Assembly: GCA_031763025.1 (NCBI GenBank)
Contig: JASSKH010000027.1
Span: 11,192,055-11,256,054 of the forward strand
Direction of reading: 5' to 3'
Length of the DNA: 64,000 nt
From: Macrocystis pyrifera
Taxonomy: Eukaryota > Sar > Phaeophyceae > Laminariales > Laminariaceae
This document shows, one piece after another, positions 30,374 to 39,409 of the stretch. The notes under the pieces were generated by a model. That model had not been told where the DNA came from. It was given only the letters and a program-made list of their open reading frames with translations, and made no database searches. Each line of letters starts with the position of its first letter. The stretch's first letter is position 1. A program made the translations under genes and the position numbers.

Positions 30374-32698
30374 TCACAATAGTACAGCATGCTGCATCAC
30401 TGAGGGGGGGACCACGCAGGCCCAAACTGCGAGGGAGCAAGTAGGCTCATTTTCTCGAAAAAATTGGACGCTCACGCGCACACTCGTCGAAGTCTTCAGA
30501 GGGGCCGATTTGCCAAAACAAAACCAAGAACGAGGGGCGCCTTTCTGCTCGCACGCGAGGTATGCCGCACCAACCGAGTGGATGCGATCCAAAACATCTC
30601 GTCGGATGAAAGTCTGCGGGGAGCCAGTGTCAAGAAGCGCCACGCAATCCAAAGGTGCAAGAACGCCAGCTCCGCTGTGAATCGTGATTTTGGTTGTAAA
30701 AGAGGCGTCATCGAGGCTAATGGTGCCCCCGACGAGGCAGGGGCCGTGTTCTGGCAGCGCGAGAGAGGGATCGACACTAGGTGCGACAGCCAAAATCTCG
30801 GGGCTGTGATCAGCCGGCGCGTCAGAAAGATAGGTCGAAAACTCCAAAGGAGGACCTGGGCAAGCGCGGGCCACGGCCAAAGGACGGGGCGGCGCTGGTG
30901 TAATCTCATGAATTCTGTCAGGTCTGGTTGGGGTGCAGAATTGATGAGAGGAGGCGGGGTGCGCCAACCCGGCCTCACTTGATCGGAGGGTGTCGCCAAC
31001 GGCAGAAAGAGCTTTACCGAGCAATTTTTTTCCATGCCACCGAGAGGGGTCGTGAGCTTCGGGGTCGTCTGCCCGCAGACCGATGCCCCACACGGCATCA
31101 AAAGGGCTGGCTTCAGCCGAACTTTTGGTGCCAGTGCTCAATAGGTGCTGCTTCATGACCGGGCTCTGCGAGAATTTGGCAAAATTACCAGCAAGGACGG
31201 CGTCTTCCCGAGCACGGTCCCAGATAGCGCAGTCGAACATATGCACGCCTCGACCGAGGCGTTTGTGCTCGCGTGGGTCTGGTGAGGCCATAATCTGCTC
31301 CGCTGTGCCGTTGTCCTGGAAAAGGCGAGCCGTTTCAGCCATCATATACTGCTCCGCGCAGGAATATGACACATCGTCGATGACAAAAGACGAGGGGAGC
31401 CACTGCGAAAAATAAGAGGGGGGCTGCCAGAACGGTACCACCCGCTCCGTTGTATACTCGAGAGTAGCGTCAAAGACCGACGGAGCCGAGTCGTCGGTGG
31501 CCGCAGTTGCGGCGTGTGGGGGGGGGAGTGTGCTTCTCTGAGAACTCTGAGCCCCTGGTGCACGAGACGAGTCCGGTTCCACGTATACTGGCTCTGAGTC
31601 ACCATTTCCCGTAGGCAAAAAATCTCCAGAAGGTTCTCTTGCTGCGCCCGATGATCTCTGTCTTGGACCAAAGGGGGCAGGGGGCTCTGAGCCCGTTCTG
31701 CTTGACGAGAGCTGCGATTCTTCCGAATTTAACGGGGATGCTGTCCGGTTGATCTGACCAGAGGCCGTGGAGTCACCACTGGCTCGACGGACAGTGTCAG
31801 GTTTTTCCTGTTCCACTAGAGCCGAAGGAGCACTGCGCACGTGGAGTGGCGTGAGCGAAGACGAAAGAGGGCCTGCAGACCCCGTAGACGTCTTCAAGAA
31901 CGGTGCTCGGGTAGGGGGCAACAAAGGGTCCCCCGGAGAGGGCTTCCGTCCTGTAGACCTGGTGGGGAAGGGGGACGAGGTAGCTAATCTTGTCGACTCC
32001 TCCTTAATTGGAAACAGGGTGGAGCGACCACCGTTATTGCGAGGAAACGCCGAGTCGAGCTTCAACAGAGATCTCGGGGTTTCGGTGTTTGCCTTCCCGC
32101 AACTCAAACCGACCGCCACCGCATGGCCGGGAGGTGTAGGAGGGGGCGCTGAAAAAAAAACGACGCGACGGCGCGACACCCGTCGTTGCGTTGCGTAGTT
32201 CAGGAGAGAGGCGTTTATCGCGCGCCTGCTCTCGTGCCCAGGTTGAGGGGAGCGGCGTTTGAGGGCTCCCGACGTCGGGGAAGGCGCCCGGAGGCTCCCC
32301 GGAGAAAGCAGTGGAGCTGAGTCGCTGCGCCGGTCCGAAGTACGGAGTAACGCGCGGGGCGGGAGCGGAGTACTGAGCGAGCCTGGGACGCGAGCACCTT
32401 GTGAAATCAAGTTTTTTTTCTCCCGACAATGCTGGCGGCGGGCGGGCAGGAGGAGCCGAACCGTCGTCGACCTGTCAGTTTCCGGCGCGGAAGGTGCCTG
32501 GCTGGGGTCCATTCTGGTTTCCGCTCGAGGTATGCGAGGCACCGTAGTGAACCCCCGAGACGGGAGCCGGGGCGGAAGAGATAGGGGCGATCGAACCATC
32601 ATGATGGCCGGAGTGAGACTGCGGGTGTCCTCGTGCCGCGCGTGTGTTGTAGCCGTCACCTTGTCTGTTTTGCTGACCCTGGCCGTGATGTTGCCCAC
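30374..32698 (-). CDS. Element B ORF with NADAR domain and aspartic protease (774 codons)
   Basis: An uninterrupted 774-codon frame, +1 relative to the gag frame, overlapping its end by about 220 nt. Residues about 1-420 are Ser/Pro/Arg-rich and look disordered. Residues about 421-575 form a NADAR (YbiA/DUF1768-like) domain. Residues about 576-680 are a linker, and about 685-695 read LLDTGSPQTFI, the aspartic-protease active site. NADAR proteins bind or process NAD/ADP-ribose-type substrates, and some remove ADP-ribose from guanine. The frame ends at a TGA but homology continues in the same frame, so this is the front of a longer pol. The element is probably inactive, yet this ORF is intact. 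Confidence 0.85.
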   Translation of the reverse strand: MGNITARVSKTDKVTATTHARHEDTRSLTPAIMMVRSPLSLPPRLPSRGFTTVPRIPRAETRMDPSQAPSAPETDRSTTVRLLLPARRQHCREKKNLISQGARVPGSLSTPLPPRALLRTSDRRSDSAPLLSPGSLRAPSPTSGALKRRSPQPGHESRRAINASLLNYATQRRVSRRRVVFFSAPPPTPPGHAVAVGLSCGKANTETPRSLLKLDSAFPRNNGGRSTLFPIKEESTRLATSSPFPTRSTGRKPSPGDPLLPPTRAPFLKTSTGSAGPLSSSLTPLHVRSAPSALVEQEKPDTVRRASGDSTASGQINRTASPLNSEESQLSSSRTGSEPPAPFGPRQRSSGAAREPSGDFLPTGNGDSEPVYVEPDSSRAPGAQSSQRSTLPPPHAATAATDDSAPSVFDATLEYTTERVVPFWQPPSYFSQWLPSSFVIDDVSYSCAEQYMMAETARLFQDNGTAEQIMASPDPREHKRLGRGVHMFDCAIWDRAREDAVLAGNFAKFSQSPVMKQHLLSTGTKSSAEASPFDAVWGIGLRADDPEAHDPSRWHGKKLLGKALSAVGDTLRSSEAGLAHPASSHQFCTPTRPDRIHEITPAPPRPLAVARACPGPPLEFSTYLSDAPADHSPEILAVAPSVDPSLALPEHGPCLVGGTISLDDASFTTKITIHSGAGVLAPLDCVALLDTGSPQTFIRRDVLDRIHSVGAAYLACEQKGAPRSWFCFGKSAPLKTSTSVRVSVQFFRENEPTCSLAVWACVVPPSVMQHAVLL
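30600..30660 (-). other. Aspartic protease active site of element B
   Basis: In sense the frame reads DCVALLDTGSPQTFIRRD. D-T-G-S is the canonical retropepsin catalytic tetrad motif. The same motif is kept in A (about 11,675) but is followed there by a stop. Confidence 0.85.
30970..31445 (-). other. NADAR (YbiA/DUF1768-like) domain inside gypsy pol
   Basis: Sense motifs in order: FWQPPSYFSQWLPSSF; YSCAEQYMMAETARLFQD, the conserved E-x-x-M/F helix; RLGRGVHMFDCAIWDRAR; FAKFSQSPVMKQHLLSTG; AEASPFDAVWGIGL; and WHGKKLLGKAL. This matches the NADAR family along its whole length (x-F-S-N/Q-W/F, EQY, LGR, W-x-x-x-R, K-F-x-Q-x-P, L-L-x-T, E-x-S-x-x-D-x-x-W-G-x-G, LGK-x-L). All are in one frame with no break. 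The next recognisable domain downstream is the retroviral-type protease. Confidence 0.92.
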
Positions 32699-33476
32699 GC
32701 GAGTGGCCGGGACGACGCCTGTGTTTCTTCTGGTTGTGTTTGTTCGGTCGTGAATTGTTCTCGCGGCGGTGTCTGATCATGCGTTCTTGCCAACGACGGA
32801 ACGCCTCGCCGTCGTCGCCTAGCGTTCCGAGGTCGGGGTTCAAGATACCACTAAGGTTTAAAAAGGGGTGTCTACACTGTCGAAGAGAGTGTGTGTGTTC
32901 GTGACAAGTTAAACAGCGTCCTCGCTTTTCGCTGAGGGCGGCTGCGCGAGCGGACGATGAAAGTAGGCCGCTCCAGAGGGGAGGGTCCTCGGTCTGGATG
33001 GACATGCAAACGGCGTGAACTTCGGCATAGTGGTGTTCTTCAAGGGGCCAGCAGTTGGAAGAGGTGTCAAGCCACGTGTCGAGGCAGTCAGGGATGGATT
33101 TGTGGACATTCATCACAAGCGGATTATTGCGCGATCCAATCTGCCAAGAAGGCGACTGGGGAAGCGTCCGGCTCTGGCCGCGACCAATATTGGCGGGCCG
33201 GGGCCCCGACGGGGCGGATGACCGCGCACCCGTCGAAGAAGCAGGCAAAGAAAAATATTTTTCGCCGTTGACGGCAGGATTATTCGCAAGAGTCTCGAAA
33301 GCTAACCACATGTCGTCCAAAGTGCCGAACGGCGTCGATACCGTAGCCAAACCTCCCGGGTACAGCGTGGGCATCAAGCTAGGGTACTGCTCGTGCACTG
33401 CCATCCGAACTACCTCCAAAACAACCTCCACCCCCGGTGCCAAAACACGCTCAGTCCCCGTCGCTGCGGACACCAC
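32475..33476 (-). pseudogene. Element B gag C-terminal part with CCHC zinc knuckle
   Basis: 333 codons in the same frame as the gag segment ending at 33,480; a single TGA separates them. It contains CLTCHEHTHSLRQC (sense, about 32,868-32,912), a textbook C-x2-C-x4-H-x4-C nucleocapsid knuckle that would bind genomic RNA. A basic His/Arg/Gln-rich tail follows (KKHRRRPGHSRGQHH). It ends at a stop inside the start of the NADAR ORF, giving a gag/pro overlap of about 220 nt where a programmed frameshift could occur. Confidence 0.8.
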
Positions 33477-33479
33477 CCC

Positions 33480-35862
33480 TCACAATGCACGACTAAAATC
33501 GCAAAAAGGGGTCCCGTTAGCCACGCCAAAATTATGCAACTTGGTGTAGCTGGTCCCCGTGTTAGTGCGGTCGAAGTGGTTGCTCAGCAACCTCAGGAGG
33601 AGCGTGAACGCCTCCGGTCCCGTCGATCCTGCTGCGAGGGCGCGCGATACCTGTCCAAAAACATCTTCCATCACGGTAGTGAGAGGGGCGGTCGTAGGCT
33701 TGTCAGGCGTGATGGCGCGCGCGAAGGACTTCTTAAGAGGGTACTCCCAACCGGGGATCCAATTATTAGAACTAAGGCCTTTATGGCTGCCATCGTTGCA
33801 CATCATGAGAATATCAGAGGCGGAGGCCTTGACCGAACGCGTGAGTTGCTGCGCGGCCTCGCAAGGGTCGATCGAGGAGGGGAAAGGTAGGACAAAAATG
33901 CGCGAAATATCCTTCAGTCCCAGGCGTTGGTACGCCCGTTGGACGTCGGTAGTGTGCTGTTTCGCGGCGGTGGCGGCGGCGGAGTCGATCGCCGAAGTTC
34001 GGTCGTGAGCAACGTTAGATGACACAGGCATGGCACGGTCATCGAGCATGGTCAAACGACCAAGACGCGCGGCGGAAGAAGCAACCTCAGTCAGCGAGGG
34101 AATCACTTGCCTCTTGCAGGTTGCGTGCTTCGCTGGGACGGGGGCTCTGGTGTCGCCGTCCGAGGAAGAGCTGGGAGAAGTAGCTCGACCAGAGTTGCCC
34201 CGTGGGCCGTACCGGCCGTCACCCGATCGCTCCTTCCCCTTTCTCCCGGTTTCTTCGCCGTCCAGCCCCGTTGCGCCGAGACGAACTGCCACCCGTTTCC
34301 CCGCCCGAGCTCTGGCGGAACCTGCCGTCCGGACCGGCCGAATCCCCTCCAACCCTCGGGCGCTGGCGGGCCTGGTCGCCAGCGCGGCAGCGAGAGCGGT
34401 CTCCGGCCACAGAGCTGTCGCCAGCTCCCCGGTGTCCGCTGGAGGAGGCGGGGTGGTCGTCAGCTCCCCGGTGTCCGCTGGAGGAGGTGGGCTGGTGTCC
34501 AGCATCCGGTCCCGAGTAAGGGAGGGGGGGCTCCTGGAGGGCGGCGCGTGACCGCCGTTTGCAGTGGAGCTGGTACGCGGCAGGTCTCGGCCATGAGACG
34601 GTGGTGGAAGAAGCAACGTGGGCCTTCCGGAGGCTGACCACCAGAGCCATTGTGTAGGCCCGGCGCTGTTGGGCCGCCCAGGAATCGTCCGACATCTCCA
34701 GTCAAGCGTCGTGGACCGAGAGGCCTTCGGCCGGCATCTCGCGTCGGAGGCGGCGAGCGACAGAGACCACCAGGGTCGCCTCCTCGGGGGGAAAGCACGG
34801 GTTTGGCTCGGCCGCCATGCAAGCGACACTCCCCTGCAAGAAGTCCAGATCCCCGGTACACTTGGTCCGGGCGTCGATCGCGATCGCAGCGGGGGAACAC
34901 GGTTTCGTGGGGCCAAGGCCGGGAGCTGGAGCGGCCTTCGTTGTGGAGGAGGCGAGTGGAAGGTTCTCCGCTGGGGCCCTCGTCTCGGCGGCCCGACTGG
35001 TCTTGGAGGAAGCGACCGCCCGGGCAGCCCGCAGTGCTTCACTGGCTCGAGATATGGAGTCTTGCGCGCAAGAGGCGGAGCGAGCGGCTTCCTCGGAAGC
35101 CGTGGCGGCAGCCATGGCGACCGCGGCGGCGGCCGTGGAGGCGCGGGCGGCAGATGCAGCCGCGAGCTCGGCCGACACACGCGTCTGCGCCCGACGACTC
35201 GCCGTTGTCGCCGAGGCAGCCCCAAGGGCCTCGGCAGTGGCCAAAGCCTGCTCGGCCGCGAGGACGTCGGGGTGATTGCCCGCGACACCAGGAGCCCGTG
35301 CGGCCGCGGCAGTGTCGGCCTGGCCGGGCGCGGGGCGTTCGGCTGTTGTCCCCGCGTCAAGGCTCGAATGGGTGGCCCAACGCTGGATCACAACCGCCTG
35401 CTCCTCTGGCGAGAGGGAGGTTCACGCTCCAGGTAGCTGGGGGGGCGCCTGGGCACTGTCCGGGTCCTCGGCCGCCGTTCCTGGGTCCTTCTCGGTAGCC
35501 AGCTGCTCGTCCTCTGAGTCAGGGGGCTCGAAGTCCACGGCGTCGTCCAGAGTCGTGGGGCCCGCGGGCTCGGGTGTCCTCGCTCCCGAAGAGGGAGAGG
35601 AGCCGTAAGTCCTCAGGCCGCTGGGAGACCTGGCTGGGCTGGGTGACCCCTCCCATGCTTTTGTTGTCCGTGACATGCTGAAGCGGGGGTGGGCGGAAAA
35701 CACCGGGGCAAAGGGTGACACCGGGGCAGGGGGGGACACCGAGGCAGGGGGGGGCGGGAAATGGCGGTTCTCAGGGTCGTGGCGCGTAGAAGCAGCGGCG
35801 GCAGGAGCCGCGGCTTGTGCTTCAGCAACTTGTATAGCTGTGATCAAGGCCTGGCGCTCCAT
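33480..35862 (-). pseudogene. Element B gag N-terminal and central parts (broken)
   Basis: The frame starting MERQALITAIQVAEAQA at 35,862 is interrupted by TGA stops near 35,422 and 34,702. The sense then passes to the 35,360-33,480 frame after a frameshift near 34,200-34,500. The central region has long Ala-rich heptad-like sequence (ATAEALGAASATTASRR, AELAAASAARAS), probably coiled coil. The capsid-like part shares DDRAMPVSS, SLKDIS-like and LLLRLLSNHFDRTNTG blocks with element A. It ends at TGA (33,480-33,482) where A has CGA, a C-to-T change. Confidence 0.7.
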
Positions 35863-37184
35863 TCAGCGGGCACTACGAACACTTGGGAGCGAGCCTCGAC
35901 CCTGGATGGTGTCGTGATAGGGTGGCGGCTGTCGCGGTTTATATGTGTACTAACAGCAAGTGTAGTTGGTGTTGGCGCGTCCCCGATGCTGGAGGGCCTA
36001 TCAAAAGTCTCGCCCCCTCTACCAGCAGCTTTAGAACTCGCATCGGAACGAGAATGCTCAACCGGACCGCCGCGGGTAGCTCCAGCAGTGGGCACGTCGA
36101 TACTGGAGGGCCTATCAAAAGCATCGTCCTCACTAACAGCAGTATTAAAATTCGCATCAGGACAAGAACTCGCAGTAAAATCGTCACGGGTAGCTACAGC
36201 AGCGGGAACTACGGTACTGGGGGGGGCTATCAAAAGCATCACCCCCCCTAACACCAGTCTTAAAACTCGCAGCAGTAGTGGAATTTCCAGCGGAATCGGC
36301 GTGGGCGGTTACAGCAGCGGGCGAAAAGGACGCAATACTGAAATCCAGAGTGCCGTCTTGTGGGCGAGGAGCGGGAAAAATTTCGCGAGCGGCCGTAGCG
36401 CTCCCTCTATCAGCAGCATGAAAACTCGAACCAGCACTGTAATTCCCAGGATCTCTGTTTGTAGCTCTTAATAGAGCAGCGCGGGAAGCAGGCTCAACAA
36501 CGAAATCCAGTGTGCCATCGTGTGGCCGCGGCATGGAAAAAACATCAGGAGTGGCAGCATCACTCGTGGTCATCCTACGAGTACGAGCAGAGTCGGACAA
36601 CAGTGGAATGCGAGGCGGAAAAATAGTCTCAAATACTCTCTCATCTGGCCCTGAAGCAGGTAGATCCGGCGCCGAAGAGCGCAACTGGGATGCCTGCAGA
36701 TCGCTGCGTCCAGGTTTGTCCGACGTGCTCCGGCCCGGAGCAGACGCAGCTGGCTCCACGGGCTGGCTGGGTACGCGTTCAGCAGAGCGGGGGCTTCCAG
36801 GTGGCTTGGGCAGCAGAGGGCACGAGTGGGGAGACAATGCTGCAAGACCCAAGGCCTGGCTGGCGGCGCGCGTCACGCGCTCTAAGGAACGGGGGCGTCC
36901 AGTTGTCTTTGACGGCAGAGTTCGTCTGGCGAAGGCTGCTCGGGCCCCGTCATGGGGCTCCGGTCGAAGCTCTTTCTCTCCTCATGGTCTGTTGTACAAG
37001 GCGCTCGATCCCCGTCGTTCTGATGGGGCTCCTGCCTAGACTCGTGCTCCACTTGTTGGTCTGTTGTACAAGGCGCTCGATCCACATCGACGGGCCTTGC
37101 GCGGTGGGGCACTGAGGGGCCCTGGGCCTCAGTGGCTCGGCCACCGTGAGGGGTGGCAGACCCTTCCACCTCTTGAGTCTCCAT
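35863..37184 (-). pseudogene. Element B 5' ORF region with 114-bp repeats
   Basis: A frame opening METQEVEGSATPHGG at 37,184 is the first ATG after the leader and runs 100 codons to 36,882. The 36,876-36,184 frame follows, then 36,254-35,844. Sequence is Pro/Ser/Ala/Asp-rich. Repeated peptide blocks DAFDRPSSID / ETFDRPSSIG and RPHDGTLDF / RPQDGTLDF come from DNA repeats. No known domain. It may be an extended Gag N-terminus or a separate leader protein, with frameshifts accumulated since. Confidence 0.5.
35985..36330 (-). repeat. 114-bp tandem repeat in element B leader/gag region
   Basis: Three units carry GGGCCTATCAAAAG or GGGGCTATCAAAAG at about 35,993, 36,107 and 36,221, exactly 114 bp apart. 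The length is divisible by three (38 codons). Confidence 0.8.
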
Positions 37185-37300
37185 CGTGCAGTGGCCGGAA
37201 CAAACTTACTCTACAACAACAGGAAAGCAAACAAAAAAAAACAGTGACAAACAACGCAAACCAACTAAAACGCGGAAAGTCCTAAGCCGAAGACGCCACT
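37185..37300 (-). promoter_or_regulatory. Element B 5' leader with candidate primer-binding site
   Basis: Directly after the 5' LTR the sense strand reads AG then TGGCGTCTTCGGCTTAGG (37,281-37,298). TGG next to an LTR is the usual start of a tRNA primer-binding site. Element C keeps the same place as CGGCGTCGACGG. Which tRNA would pair was not determined. A T/G-rich leader follows to the ATG at 37,184. Confidence 0.55.
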
Positions 37301-37579
37301 TGTTAAGATCAACGATTGCGGGACACGTTGTATCCCTAGACAGGTCTGCCTTTTAAGTCGGTAATCGTTGGTACTCACGTGTGTTGCTTGCTTAGCTATA
37401 GAAGAAGAGCAGTTTTATTCCTTTCGTGCACGCGGAGACTGAGACCAAGCTCGTGCGCCTCTGGAAAGCCCCTGGTTTTCCATCTAAAATACGCCTTCCA
37501 AGTACTACAAATACGTTCCCAGTGACTGAACCCAAGTAGTTACCGGGCTTTCAACCTCATACAAAGCAATATCATAACA
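37301..37579 (-). repeat. Element B 5' LTR
   Basis: 279 bp, same termini as the 3' LTR and about 96% identical by eye (about twelve differences). It would carry the promoter. The GGAATAAAACTGC block is conserved. Confidence 0.95.
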
Positions 37580-39114
37580 CTGTACCTTAATAAATTTACT
37601 CAACCGGTCACAAAGTACTATGGCGCAACCTCGACCTCGTGCAACTTTTTTGTCCTTACGAATTAATCGCCGCGAGTAAGTTGGATCAATATATCCACTT
37701 ACCGCTACCCTATTTTATATTATGGTAGTAATGATCCCACACTAATTTCGTGAACAGTATAAAAGGCTGTACTCAAAAATATGTTGTGTGTGTTCTTCAC
37801 GTTAAAATGATGGGTGGATGCAGGTAGTACTTCTACACAAGTGTGCAGGGTTGCATACGAATATTATTTCGCTCTTGCGCCACTCCCCTATTCATACGGC
37901 ACCTCCCGGAGGGGAACCTTGTAATACGTACCATGGTACGTATTTTTGAATTAAATAGAATAGGTGTACCTTTTCTTGGATTTGTTTCCCAATAAAAATG
38001 TTTTGTGATTTCCCATTGCCGACACAACCGCTCGTGGCGTCTTCTTTTTTACGCTCGTACTTCGTTTTAGTTTGTACCTCTTTTTGGCTCAAATGGAACA
38101 GGTATACTTGGTACCTTATTTTGGATTGTGCCTGATTAAATAGCATGCCCATGTAGTTATGCAATCGATCAAATACCTGGTACAGTAATCGAAAAGCCCA
38201 AGCAACGCGGCAAAGAAACAGGATTGATTGTAACCATCGTCATACCTGGTACAGTCGTACCAAGTCATTCATATTCTCAAAAAAATCGTATCCCCATCAA
38301 AACTACAGTAATACCTGGAAGAACGCTTTGATATCACTGTGTCCGGAGATGAAAAGGAATCAATGTTGTCTTTACTCAGTTAATAGTCAGCAGTCGTATA
38401 CATCATACCTACCGCTTATGTCGTGCATTCTCCTTTTTATATCACCATCGGCGTGCAAGGACCTGCCCCGTGCGCCGTGCATGCTCCCTTATACCTGTGT
38501 ACCGGTTCTTACTACTGCTGCTGTGCCTGTGTAGTGCGTTAGTGGATCACCATGCTTAATGTTGGATCACATCCGGAAAAATGAGTAGTGGATCACCGGG
38601 CTAGTGGATCACATTAAGCGAAATGAGTGGTGGATCACCGGGCTAGTGGATCACAATTTCAAAAATAGCTGGTGCATGACCCAAAACAATGGCGCTGACG
38701 AAAATTAAACATCGAACACACCGGCGAGAAAGCCTGTGATTTCGTTCCGGTTTCCTTCCAAGTCGTAGCGCCCGAACGTGGGCGTGAGTCATGATAGTTT
38801 TATTATGTTTCTGTTATCAACCCATCCCACCACATAGCAAGCTCCCGTATTTATCTGTTTCACACTCGTGCCATTCCGAAAAAATCCAAAACGAGGTATG
38901 CTCAGGACCGAATCCATGAAAAATGGTAGCCCCTAAGAGTACGAAAACGTACTGCGTTCCTACAAGAAAAAAAAGAAAACACACATACAAATCTCGTCTG
39001 AACAAAGACGATCCTCACGAGTACAAGATCGTCCCGCCTATCTAGACCCGAAAGAATTTATCGATAAGAATTCGATTTCGAACCAGAAAAAGCAACAAGA
39101 AATACGATATCGTA
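37580..39114. other. AT-richer spacer between elements B and C; short repeats
   Basis: No gene. Right copy of the CTGT duplication at 37,580-37,583. Several TACCTGGTA motifs occur near 38,176-38,310. At about 38,538-38,660 a GTGGATCACCGGGCTAGTGGATCAC block is repeated with about 50-bp spacing. Short frames (such as 38,328-38,534) have no domain. Confidence 0.5.
38538..38660. repeat. GTGGATCAC tandem repeat
   Basis: GTGGATCAC or TTGGATCAC occurs six times, in two near-identical larger units GTGGATCACCGGGCTAGTG starting near 38,588 and 38,630. Confidence 0.75.
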
Positions 39115-39391
39115 TGTTATGATACTGCTTTGTATGAGGTTGAAAGCCCGGTAATTACCTGGGTTCAGGAACTGGGAACGTATTTGTAGTACTTGGAAGA
39201 CGTATCTAAGGTGGAAAACCAGGGGTTTTCCAGAGACGCATGAGCTTGGTCTCAGTCTCCGCGTGTACGAAAGGAATAAAACTGCTCGTCTTCTATCGCT
39301 AAGCAAGCACACACGTGAGTACCAACGAGTACCGACTTAAAAGGCAGACCTGTCTAGGGATACAAAGTGTCCTGCACGCTTGATCTTAACA
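39115..39391 (+). repeat. Element C 5' LTR
   Basis: 277 bp, starts TGTTATGATACTGC and ends TTGATCTTAACA, nearly identical to the LTRs of B. Contains GGAATAAAACTGC. The next bases AGCGGCGTCGACGGC correspond to B's primer-binding site with a few changes. Confidence 0.95.
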
Positions 39392-39409
39392 AGCGGCGTC
39401 GACGGCAGG

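Larger units (their letters stand above)
23897..37579 (-). mobile_element. Ty3/gypsy chromovirus element B, full length with NADAR domain
   Basis: A 13,683-bp minus-strand element bounded by two 279-bp LTRs (23,897-24,175 and 37,301-37,579) that begin TGTTATGATACTGC and end GATCTTAACA in sense orientation. The four bases outside both ends are CTGT, a target-site duplication. The LTRs differ at about twelve positions by eye. Internal order in sense: primer-binding site, gag with CCHC knuckle, NADAR domain, aspartic protease, unknown segment, RT, RNase H, repeat linker, integrase, GPY/F, chromodomain, terminal module. Several stops and frameshifts show the copy is not active now. Confidence 0.95.

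Noticed and set aside
34618-35498. Two long plus-strand frames (272 and 282 codons)
   Set aside because: They are antisense shadows of the GC-rich, alanine-coding gag of element B.
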